Positions 53,018 to 59,469 of a stretch of DNA of 64,000 bases are shown here, piece after piece. The notes below the pieces were generated by a model. That model searched no databases. It was not told where the DNA came from and was given only the letters and a program-made list of their open reading frames with translations. Where the stretch lies: assembly GCF_001637325.1 (NCBI RefSeq), contig NZ_LRXL01000053.1, forward strand, positions 62,001 to 126,000, in the 5' to 3' direction. Origin of the DNA: Cochleicola gelatinilyticus (GTDB taxonomy: Bacteria; Bacteroidota; Bacteroidia; Flavobacteriales; Flavobacteriaceae). Positions within the stretch are counted from its first letter, which is position 1. Each line of letters starts with the position of its first letter. Position numbers and translations under genes: made by a program.

Positions 53018-53808
53018 AATCGTATAAATAATAATGTAGCTGTTGCCAGCGCTGTAACTATACTAAGTATTGTGGTAAAAGATTGCAAACCTGTAGTTCC
53101 GGTACCTATAGATTTTTGTGGTAACGGATTAATTAATATTAAATCATTAGGACGAATGTAATAATACGGTGAGTTCATAGCATCTATACGTGTTAGATCA
53201 ATATGATGTACTTTTTGACCTAAAGGGTATTGCCTTACAATCACTACATTTTGACGATCACCAGTAACGGTAATATCACCGCTATTAGCAATTGCCTCCA
53301 TTATAGAAACTTGATCTCTATATATAATATTAGACCCTGGACTACTTATTTCACCATTAATAGTATATCGTATTCCTGCTAATTTTGCCGTCACGAAAAT
53401 ATTAGCTTCTTCTTTAAAGAAATCTCTTAATAAACGCGCTTCTATCATTTCCCTAATCTCTTCAACTGTCAGTCCTAATACGGGCAACTCCCCCAAGCTA
53501 GGAATGCGAATATTACCATGAAGATCAACTACAAATCCATCGTAATACAATCGTTCCTCCCCTGTGGCTGAAGAATTAGCATCGTTAATCGGATTAAAAA
53601 TTCCAACAGTTTCTTGATCTAGTGCTTTTACCCGAATACTCAATAAATCGTTTACTTGAACACGATAAGGCTCTTGAATTTTCCTTACAGTTACAAGACT
53701 ATCCACAGCATATTCTTGTTCTTGAAGATATGTCAACTGCTTAGTAGAAACACAGGACGACATGCTAATAAATGCTAAAAGTAGCAGCACGAATGAGGTC
53801 AGCTTCAT
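53014..53808 (-). CDS. wza: Outer-membrane polysaccharide export lipoprotein Wza-like
   Basis: From ATG 53808 the protein has 264 residues with a lipoprotein signal ending in MSSC (Cys19). A polysaccharide-export (Poly_export) domain (EPYRVQVNDLLSIRVKAL ... VVDLHGNIRIPSLGELPVLG, about 50-140) is followed by one SLBB-type domain (YTINGEISSPGSNIIYRD). A C-terminal hydrophobic helix (FTTILSIVTALATATLLFIRL) ends the chain. Bacteroidota Wza proteins are shorter than the E. coli one (379 residues). An upstream in-frame start at 53859 is rejected because a consensus promoter lies between it and the ATG, and it would spoil the lipoprotein signal. First gene of the locus. Confidence 0.92.
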   Translation of the reverse strand: MKLTSFVLLLLAFISMSSCVSTKQLTYLQEQEYAVDSLVTVRKIQEPYRVQVNDLLSIRVKALDQETVGIFNPINDANSSATGEERLYYDGFVVDLHGNIRIPSLGELPVLGLTVEEIREMIEARLLRDFFKEEANIFVTAKLAGIRYTINGEISSPGSNIIYRDQVSIMEAIANSGDITVTGDRQNVVIVRQYPLGQKVHHIDLTRIDAMNSPYYYIRPNDLILINPLPQKSIGTGTTGLQSFTTILSIVTALATATLLFIRL

Positions 53809-53830
53809 AGATTGCGGGGTTGTTAATCGA

Positions 53831-53859
53831 CAAATATAACGCATAAACGATAATAACAA
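53831..53859 (-). promoter_or_regulatory. Consensus promoter of the polysaccharide operon
   Basis: On the minus strand TTG (53857-53859), 18 nt, TATATTTG (53831-53838), then the wza ATG 22 bp later. This leaves a leader of only about 15 nt, too short for a JUMPStart or ops-type element. It is the only full TTG/TAnnTTTG promoter I found at the head of the 29.6-kb locus. Confidence 0.8.
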
Positions 53860-53892
53860 AATATTATTTGAGATAACTCCATAATTTCCACC

Positions 53893-53900
53893 TATTTTTG
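53893..53900 (+). promoter_or_regulatory. -7 element of the ABC-F gene promoter
   Basis: TATTTTTG, an exact TAnnTTTG, lies 16 bp before the GTG at 53917. The closest TTG (53868-53870) gives a 22-nt spacer, at the long end of the accepted range. It is divergent from the wza promoter. Confidence 0.55.
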
Positions 53901-53916
53901 AAAAAAATTAAAATAC

Positions 53917-55791
53917 GTGAATTACCTATCTGTCGAAAATATATCAAAATCTTATGGGGAAAGAATCCTCTTTCAACATATTTCCTTCGGAATTAACGCC
54001 GGACAAAAAATTGGATTCGTAGCTAAAAACGGAACCGGAAAAACATCAATGCTCAATATTCTTTCTGGAAAAGAAGCTCCCGATGAAGGAAATGTCGTCT
54101 ACCGTAAAAACTTAACGGTCGCTTTTCTTTCGCAAGAACCTAATTTAGATCCTAAGCTTACTATAGAAGAAACCATTTTTGCTTCAAAGAACCCCATTCT
54201 TAAAATAATCTCAACGTACGAGAAAGCCCTGCAAAATTCACATGATGCAGAACTGTACCAAAAGGCATTCGATGCGATGGATGCAAATAACGCTTGGGAT
54301 TTTGAAACTCGCTACAAACAAATTCTATTTAAATTAAAACTGGAAGACCTCTCACAAAAAGTTGGGAAATTAAGCGGAGGACAAAAAAAACGGCTTGCAT
54401 TGGCGAATGCCTTACTCACACAACCCGATCTGTTGGTGATGGATGAGCCTACCAACCACCTAGACTTGGAAATGATCGAATGGCTAGAAGAACTCTTTGC
54501 CAAAGAGAATTTCACTCTATTCATGGTAACACACGACCGTTATTTTTTAGAAAGAGTCTGTAATGAAATTGTTGAACTCGATGAAGGAAAGCTATATAGC
54601 TATAAAGGAAACTACAGCTATTATTTAGAGAAACGAGATGCACGAATCGAGAATGAAGCCACAGAAACTGCCAAAGCAAAACAACTTTATAAAAAAGAAC
54701 TCGATTGGATGCGTCGCCAACCAAAGGCACGAACTACTAAAAGTAAATCGAGAATAGACGACTTTAGCGATATTAAGTCGCGCGCACATCAACGAAGAAA
54801 CGACCATGAAGTGCAACTCGAATTAAACATGGAGCGATTAGGAACAAAAGTGGTCGAGTTACACAACATCTCTAAATCGTTCGACGAAAAAAAGCTATTT
54901 CAAAATTTCGAACATAATTTTTTACGGGGAGAACGTGTAGGAATTATTGGAAAAAACGGAACTGGAAAATCTACATTTTTAAACATCGTAACCGGAAACA
55001 TGGTGCCCGATTCGGGAAAAGTAGTGATTGGTGAAACCGTAAAATTTGGATATTACACACAAAAAGGAATTGCAATAAAACCAGGGCAAAAAGTAATCGA
55101 TGTTGTACGTGATTTTGGTGATTACATTCCTCTTAAAAAAGGAAAACAGATTTCTGCACAACAACTTCTAGAACGGTTTTTATTCGATCGCAAAAAACAA
55201 TATGATTTTGTAGATAAATTGAGCGGTGGTGAGCGAAAACGCCTTTACCTCTGTACGGTTTTAATTCGAAATCCGAACTTTCTTATTCTCGATGAACCTA
55301 CCAACGATCTCGATATTGTAACACTCAACGTACTTGAAAGTTTTTTACTGGATTTTCCAGGTTGCCTAATCGTAGTTTCGCACGACCGATATTTTATGGA
55401 TAAGATAGTAGATCATTTATTTGTGTTTCGAGGAGATGGAGTAATTCAAGATTTTCCTGGGAATTATTCCGATTTCCGCACGTATGAGGATAGTACTCCT
55501 TCAGAAAAACCAATACCTTCTGAAAGTGATTCGAAAACAAAAAACGACTGGAAAGATGGAAATGAAAAGGCCAAACTAAGCTACAACGAGCAGAAAGAGT
55601 ATAAGAAATTAGAAAAAGAAATAGCAAAACTTGAAAAAGATCGAGAAACCCTTCAAAATAAATTTGCAACCGAAAATTGGGACGGTGAAGAGATAGACAA
55701 ACAATCGCAACACCTTCAAAAAATAATGGATGCTATCGATAGTAAAACAGAACGGTGGTTCGAATTATCCGCAAAAATGGAAGAAGGGTGA
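53917..55791 (+). CDS. ABC-F family ATP-binding cassette protein (Uup-like)
   Basis: A 624-residue soluble protein with a GTG start and two ABC cassettes. The first (about 1-230) has Walker A FVAKNGTGKTSML, signature VGKLSGGQKKRLALANALL and Walker B LLVMDEPTNHLDLEMIEWLEEL. The second (about 310-525) has GIIGKNGTGKSTFLNIV, KLSGGERKRLYLCTVL and FLILDEPTNDLDIVTLNVL. The P-site linker (WMRRQPKARTTKSKSRIDDF) and a C-terminal coiled coil (about 555-624) match the Uup branch. ABC-F proteins bind the ribosomal E site and help stalled translation. The gene is unrelated to the adjacent polysaccharide locus. Confidence 0.93.
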   Translation: MNYLSVENISKSYGERILFQHISFGINAGQKIGFVAKNGTGKTSMLNILSGKEAPDEGNVVYRKNLTVAFLSQEPNLDPKLTIEETIFASKNPILKIISTYEKALQNSHDAELYQKAFDAMDANNAWDFETRYKQILFKLKLEDLSQKVGKLSGGQKKRLALANALLTQPDLLVMDEPTNHLDLEMIEWLEELFAKENFTLFMVTHDRYFLERVCNEIVELDEGKLYSYKGNYSYYLEKRDARIENEATETAKAKQLYKKELDWMRRQPKARTTKSKSRIDDFSDIKSRAHQRRNDHEVQLELNMERLGTKVVELHNISKSFDEKKLFQNFEHNFLRGERVGIIGKNGTGKSTFLNIVTGNMVPDSGKVVIGETVKFGYYTQKGIAIKPGQKVIDVVRDFGDYIPLKKGKQISAQQLLERFLFDRKKQYDFVDKLSGGERKRLYLCTVLIRNPNFLILDEPTNDLDIVTLNVLESFLLDFPGCLIVVSHDRYFMDKIVDHLFVFRGDGVIQDFPGNYSDFRTYEDSTPSEKPIPSESDSKTKNDWKDGNEKAKLSYNEQKEYKKLEKEIAKLEKDRETLQNKFATENWDGEEIDKQSQHLQKIMDAIDSKTERWFELSAKMEEG

Positions 55792-55870
55792 AACGAAATT
55801 AAAGATTAATTTTAAAAACATTATCACGTAACACTACTCACTTTAAAATGCCCTAATAGTTTTAAAATTC

Positions 55871-56641
55871 GTGTATCACCAAATTAAATCATACATCCAA
55901 TTTTTATTTAGCTCCACAAATGCGCATGGAGTTCACTCGCCATTTGTTTACAACCTTGTTACGAAATGCTTTTACGACAAAAAGAAGTACAAAGAATATT
56001 TACTTCTGAAAGCACATCGAAAAGAATTAACTCTTACTTCTGAAACAATTTCGGTTACAGATTTTGGAGCAGGATCAAGAGTATTCACATCGAAAGAACG
56101 TCAAGTTTCAGCCATTGCAAAAAATGCGGGAATAACAAGAAAGAGACAACGTCTATTATTTAGATTAAGCAACTACTTCTCTGCAGAAACTACGCTCGAA
56201 CTTGGCACTTCGTTAGGTATGGCAACAGTTGCATTATCCCTTGGAAATCCTTCTGGAAAAATAAGTACGGTAGAAGGTTGCCCCCAAACTGCAACTATTG
56301 CAAAGAAGTATTTCGAACAATTTCAGCTTCAGAACATCGAATTATTTCAAGAGAAATTTGAATCTTTTCTAACCCGTTATAAAGAACCTGTTTCTCTCGT
56401 ATTTATCGACGGAAGTCATTCAAAAGAAAAAACGCTTCAGTATTTTGAAAGCCTATTGCCAAATATTACTAATGATTCTATAATAATCTTTGACGATATT
56501 TACTGGAGCTTAGAAATGACAGCAGCATGGAATATAGTCTGCAAGCATCCAAAAGTAACTGTAAGTATAGATACATTTCAATGGGGCTTACTTTTTTTCA
56601 GAAAAGAACAAAAAAAACAACATTTTAAAATTAGAGTGTAA
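55871..56641 (+). CDS. Class I SAM-dependent methyltransferase, O-methyltransferase-like
   Basis: A 256-residue protein with a GTG start. The N-terminal region (NAHGVHSPFVYNLVTKCFYD) contains the HGVHSPFVY motif common in a Bacteroidota methyltransferase family. The SAM fold follows: ETTLELGTSLGMATVALSL (motif I), KISTVEGCPQTATIAKKYF (motif II) and VSLVFIDGSHSKEKTLQYFESLL and IIFDDIYWS (motifs III-IV). The target is unknown. The gene stands alone between uup-like and lolD-like genes, with no promoter consensus. Confidence 0.85.
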   Translation: MYHQIKSYIQFLFSSTNAHGVHSPFVYNLVTKCFYDKKKYKEYLLLKAHRKELTLTSETISVTDFGAGSRVFTSKERQVSAIAKNAGITRKRQRLLFRLSNYFSAETTLELGTSLGMATVALSLGNPSGKISTVEGCPQTATIAKKYFEQFQLQNIELFQEKFESFLTRYKEPVSLVFIDGSHSKEKTLQYFESLLPNITNDSIIIFDDIYWSLEMTAAWNIVCKHPKVTVSIDTFQWGLLFFRKEQKKQHFKIRV

Positions 56642-56710
56642 CAAGGTGAACAGTACAACGTCTTATCGTGAAATGAGTATCTTGCAAAAGATATAAACCG
56701 ACAAAAGTGT

Positions 56711-57406
56711 ATGAGTTTAGTTATAAAAATTAGAGGCATAAAAAGAGATTTTCCCCTTGGGCAAGAAATTGTAAAAGTTTTAAAGGGAATCGACCTCGAT
56801 ATTGAAGTTGGTGAATATGTTGCCCTAATGGGGCCTTCAGGTTCGGGAAAATCTACATTAATGAATTTACTAGGATGTCTCGACACACCAACAGCTGGAA
56901 CTTACGAACTTAATGGACACGATGTTAGCAACATGTCTGACGATGAATTAGCCGAGATTCGAAATAAAGAAATTGGTTTTGTATTTCAAACCTTTAACTT
57001 ACTTCCTCGAACTACAGCGTTAGAAAATGTAGCCTTGCCAATGGTGTATGCAGGAGCTTCGAAAGCTGAACGAAAAGTTCGTGCCGAAGAAGTTTTAAAA
57101 GATGTGGGGCTTGCAGATCGTATGGACCATAAACCGAACCAGCTTTCTGGAGGACAAAGACAACGTGTAGCAGTAGGGCGTGCGCTCGTAAATAAACCTT
57201 CTATTATATTAGCAGATGAACCCACTGGAAATTTAGATTCGAAAACTTCGTTAGAGATCATGGGTTTATTCGATGCCATTCACGCGGCCGGAAACACAGT
57301 TATTTTAGTAACCCACGAAGAAGAAGTAGCAGAGCATGCCCACCGAGTAATTCGCTTAAGAGATGGCATGGTAGAGAGTGATGTAAAAAATAAAGTGCTT
57401 TCTTAA
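56711..57406 (+). CDS. LolD/MacB-type ABC transporter ATP-binding protein
   Basis: A 231-residue ABC ATPase: Walker [17 protein letters not shown]-loop [20 protein letters not shown], signature [21 protein letters not shown] and Walker [17 protein letters not shown]. The FQxFNLLPRxTALENVxLP pattern marks the FtsE/LolD/MacB class, which partners with MacB- or LolCE-like permeases. No permease gene is adjacent, so whether it serves lipoprotein release, efflux or another function is not clear. The following gene is on the opposite strand. Confidence 0.9.
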   Translation: MSLVIKIRGIKRDFPLGQEIVKVLKGIDLDIEVGEYVALMGPSGSGKSTLMNLLGCLDTPTAGTYELNGHDVSNMSDDELAEIRNKEIGFVFQTFNLLPRTTALENVALPMVYAGASKAERKVRAEEVLKDVGLADRMDHKPNQLSGGQRQRVAVGRALVNKPSIILADEPTGNLDSKTSLEIMGLFDAIHAAGNTVILVTHEEEVAEHAHRVIRLRDGMVESDVKNKVLS

Positions 57407-57430
57407 TCTAATAAAAATGTTACATTCTAA

Positions 57431-58126
57431 TTAGGAGCGATAGTACAGTCGTTTTAAACTTTTTTTAAAAGACCTCATCCATATAGAATGCTGGGCCTTG
57501 TTAGAATGTGGAAAAACTGTATTTGGTGTTTTTACATTTAAAAAATCGGTTAATTTTCTCCATTCATCATGTCCTGTCCTAAATTCTAAAAGCTTTCCTT
57601 TGGAAGAAAAAAAATCTCTAACATTAGCTACATGAGCTTCGTATCTCTTTATAAAAATTGCTGCCTCATTAATACTATCTAAAGTTCCATAAATTTCATC
57701 GTGATACAAATATCCATCTGTTTTAAAGTGCTTTTGGTAGCTTTTTAACCACGATTTAGCATCACGAACGGTCAATATAAAATATGCATCGGGGTATTTA
57801 TTATACAGTTCTTCGTACATTAAAAACCAAGGAGTATCTTGAAATGCATCGTACTTTTTTAATAACGGCTGTGCCTTCTGAAAGAGATGGGTAAGAAAGG
57901 AAGTATCGCTATTTGCAAGGTATTTCCCTTCCTTTAAACTTCCGCAGACTCTATATCCCAACTCCTGAAGCGCATGCCCCATGCTTGAAGTTCCTGTTTT
58001 ATGAAAACCTATAACAAAAACTTTCTTTTTTCTCTTTTGAAATACACGTCTAAAAATTCCTTTTACCCAATAGGAAGACACTTTCATACTATCAATCTCG
58101 CCTCTAGCTAATTCAGGAAACAACAT
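57431..58126 (-). CDS. Sulfotransferase family protein, outside the main locus
   Basis: A 231-residue protein. FVIGFHKTGTSSMGHALQELGY (residues 37-58) holds the phosphosulfate-binding P-loop, and DAYFILTVRDAKSWLKSYQKHF is the 3'-phosphate site. The FHKTGTSS start is characteristic of a large marine-bacterial and eukaryotic sulfotransferase subgroup. A second ATG (MKVSSYW, residue 14) could also be the start, but the promoter box upstream fits the ATG at 58126. It converges on the lolD-like gene and is 3.6 kb from the polysaccharide operon, so it could modify the same glycan or something else. Confidence 0.85.
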   Translation of the reverse strand: MLFPELARGEIDSMKVSSYWVKGIFRRVFQKRKKKVFVIGFHKTGTSSMGHALQELGYRVCGSLKEGKYLANSDTSFLTHLFQKAQPLLKKYDAFQDTPWFLMYEELYNKYPDAYFILTVRDAKSWLKSYQKHFKTDGYLYHDEIYGTLDSINEAAIFIKRYEAHVANVRDFFSSKGKLLEFRTGHDEWRKLTDFLNVKTPNTVFPHSNKAQHSIWMRSFKKSLKRLYYRS

Positions 58127-58146
58127 ATACTTAAATTCTATAAAAA

Positions 58147-58154
58147 CAAACTTA
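58147..58154 (-). promoter_or_regulatory. Probable -7 element of the isolated sulfotransferase gene
   Basis: The plus-strand CAAACTTA is TAAGTTTG on the minus strand, an exact TAnnTTTG, 20 bp before the ATG at 58126. No TTG at the usual spacing. Confidence 0.45.
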
Positions 58155-58187
58155 CAATTTTTATCTCGCTGAAGAAGTAGCTTCTAT

Positions 58188-58195
58188 TATATTTG
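58188..58195 (+). promoter_or_regulatory. Possible -7 element upstream of the cobalamin adenosyltransferase gene
   Basis: TATATTTG matches TAnnTTTG exactly, 106 bp before the ATG. No TTG at the standard distance, and the long leader has no obvious cobalamin riboswitch conservation that I can recognise. Confidence 0.35.
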
Positions 58196-58301
58196 TATAT
58201 GCTATACTGCTGCTTATATTATACCATATAAATCTATAGAAAGCCTTACATTTTAAATATATGAAGCGGCATATAGCCCTAAAATTGAAATTATTTTTTT
58301 T

Positions 58302-58874
58302 ATGAAAATATATACTAAAACCGGAGACAAGGGAACCACAGCTTTATTTGGCGGTACCCGTGTGCCAAAACACCACATTCGAATTGAAAGCTATGGTACC
58401 GTAGATGAGTTAAACTCTTATATAGGACTTATCCGAGATCAAGAAATTGACACTCATTCGAAAGAAGTACTTATACGTGTTCAAGATAGACTTTTTACAT
58501 TGGGTGCCATTCTGGCGACAGATCCTGAAAAAGCAATGCTTAAAAGCGGGAAAGAACGACTTAACATTCCGAAGATCAACGAAGCAGATATTAAACAACT
58601 GGAAGACGAAATGGACAGCATGAATGAAACACTTCCGCAAATGACACATTTTATACTTCCAGGAGGGCACTCTTCCGTGTCACATTGTCACATAGCCCGC
58701 TGTATATGCCGTCGTGCCGAGCGACTTGCCACTCTACTACATGAACAAGAACCTATAGACTCACTTGTTTTAACATATTTAAACCGATTATCAGACTACC
58801 TGTTTGTGCTGGCACGAAAGTTGACCTATGACCTGCAAGCTGAAGAAATTAAATGGGTACCAGAAAAACTCTAA
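58302..58874 (+). CDS. Cob(I)alamin adenosyltransferase, PduO type
   Basis: A 190-residue helical-bundle enzyme. The ATP-binding opening KIYTKTGDKGTTALFGGTRVPKHHIRIESYGTVDELNSYIG is nearly complete to the family consensus. The C-terminal motif VSHCHIARCICRRAERLATLL holds the arginine and glutamate that contact ATP and cobalamin. It makes coenzyme B12 (adenosylcobalamin) from cob(I)alamin and ATP. No B12-dependent enzyme or cobalamin transporter is next to it. A TATATTTG box lies at 58188-58195, 106 bp upstream of the start, and may be its promoter. Confidence 0.93.
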   Translation: MKIYTKTGDKGTTALFGGTRVPKHHIRIESYGTVDELNSYIGLIRDQEIDTHSKEVLIRVQDRLFTLGAILATDPEKAMLKSGKERLNIPKINEADIKQLEDEMDSMNETLPQMTHFILPGGHSSVSHCHIARCICRRAERLATLLHEQEPIDSLVLTYLNRLSDYLFVLARKLTYDLQAEEIKWVPEKL

Positions 58875-58965
58875 TAATGGCTTCAGAAAGTTACCCTGTA
58901 AAATACTGATTTTTAGTATTTTATAAACGTTCTTAAAAATATAGTAGAAATAATTACGATTTTTC

Positions 58966-58995
58966 TTGACTTTTTAATCTAAAAAATTATTTTTG
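58966..58995 (+). promoter_or_regulatory. Consensus promoter of the DUF2795 gene
   Basis: TTG (58966-58968), a 19-nt spacer and TATTTTTG (58988-58995) match the Bacteroidota -33/-7 consensus exactly. The ATG follows at 59019, leaving a leader of about 17 nt. Confidence 0.82.
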
Positions 58996-59018
58996 CAGAA
59001 AATTAAACCCTAAGTATA

Positions 59019-59240
59019 ATGTACTGGACGTTAGAATTAGCATCCTATTTAAGTGATGCACCTTGGCCGGCAACAAAAGACGAATTGATCGATTACGCAA
59101 TTCGTACAGGAGCTCCTTTGGAAGTTGTAGAAAATTTACAAGCAATCGAAGACGAAGGCGACTCGTACGACTCTATCGAAGAGATTTGGCCGGACTATCC
59201 AACAGATGATGACTATCTGTGGAATGAAGATGAATACTAG
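59019..59240 (+). CDS. DUF2795 small acidic protein
   Basis: A 73-residue acidic protein beginning MYWTLELASYLSDAPWPATKDELIDYAIRTGAPLEVVENLQ, which fits the DUF2795 family (about 60-110 residues in Bacteroidota). The C-terminal third is rich in Asp, Glu and aromatic residues (SIEEIWPDYPTDDDYLWNEDEY). Function unknown. The near-perfect promoter and strong terminator show it is an independently and probably highly expressed gene, despite its small size. Confidence 0.88.
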   Translation: MYWTLELASYLSDAPWPATKDELIDYAIRTGAPLEVVENLQAIEDEGDSYDSIEEIWPDYPTDDDYLWNEDEY

Positions 59241-59313
59241 TAAGCAATTACTAGTATCGGTTCAAAATAAAATAAACACGTTGGCAACAGCGTATAACCT
59301 ATATTAATAATCT

Positions 59314-59346
59314 AAAAAAAGTCTCTGTTAAAGAGGCTTTTTTTTT
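59314..59346 (+). terminator. Rho-independent terminator after DUF2795
   Basis: A stem AAAGTCTC / GAGGCTTT with one G-U pair encloses the loop TGTTAAA and is followed by nine T residues. It starts 73 bp after the stop codon and separates the gene from secA. Confidence 0.85.
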
Positions 59347-59469
59347 GCTCTAAAAAGAAGGTATAAAAACCATACTGCCTTTGGTAGTGTTGTTTTTTTA
59401 CAGTTTTTTTGTAAGTAGTTAAACGATACTTTATCGTAGACACAAGAGTGAATAACACAATAGTAAATC

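Larger units (their letters stand above)
24166..53808 (-). other. Surface polysaccharide locus, 26 co-directional genes
   Basis: All genes from wza at 53808 to the glycosylphosphotransferase ending at 24166 point the same way. Most junctions are ATGA or TAATG overlaps, and no internal gap exceeds about 57 bp. The locus contains initiation, nucleotide-sugar, transfer, modification and export functions. The only strong promoter visible lies before wza. No transposase or integrase lies at the edges. The inferred product is a sulfated, acidic, nonulosonate-containing glycan. Confidence 0.85.

Noticed and set aside
24166-53808. Recent horizontal transfer of the polysaccharide locus by a mobile element
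   Set aside because: No transposase, integrase, tRNA target or direct repeats at either edge, and base composition looks like the flanks by eye; acquisition by homologous recombination cannot be excluded.
53809-53830. JUMPStart or ops antitermination element before wza
   Set aside because: The predicted leader is only about 15 nt and contains no GGCGGTAG-like core.
53809-53859. Upstream extension of wza to 53859
   Set aside because: The consensus promoter lies within the extension and the lipoprotein signal fits only the ATG at 53808.
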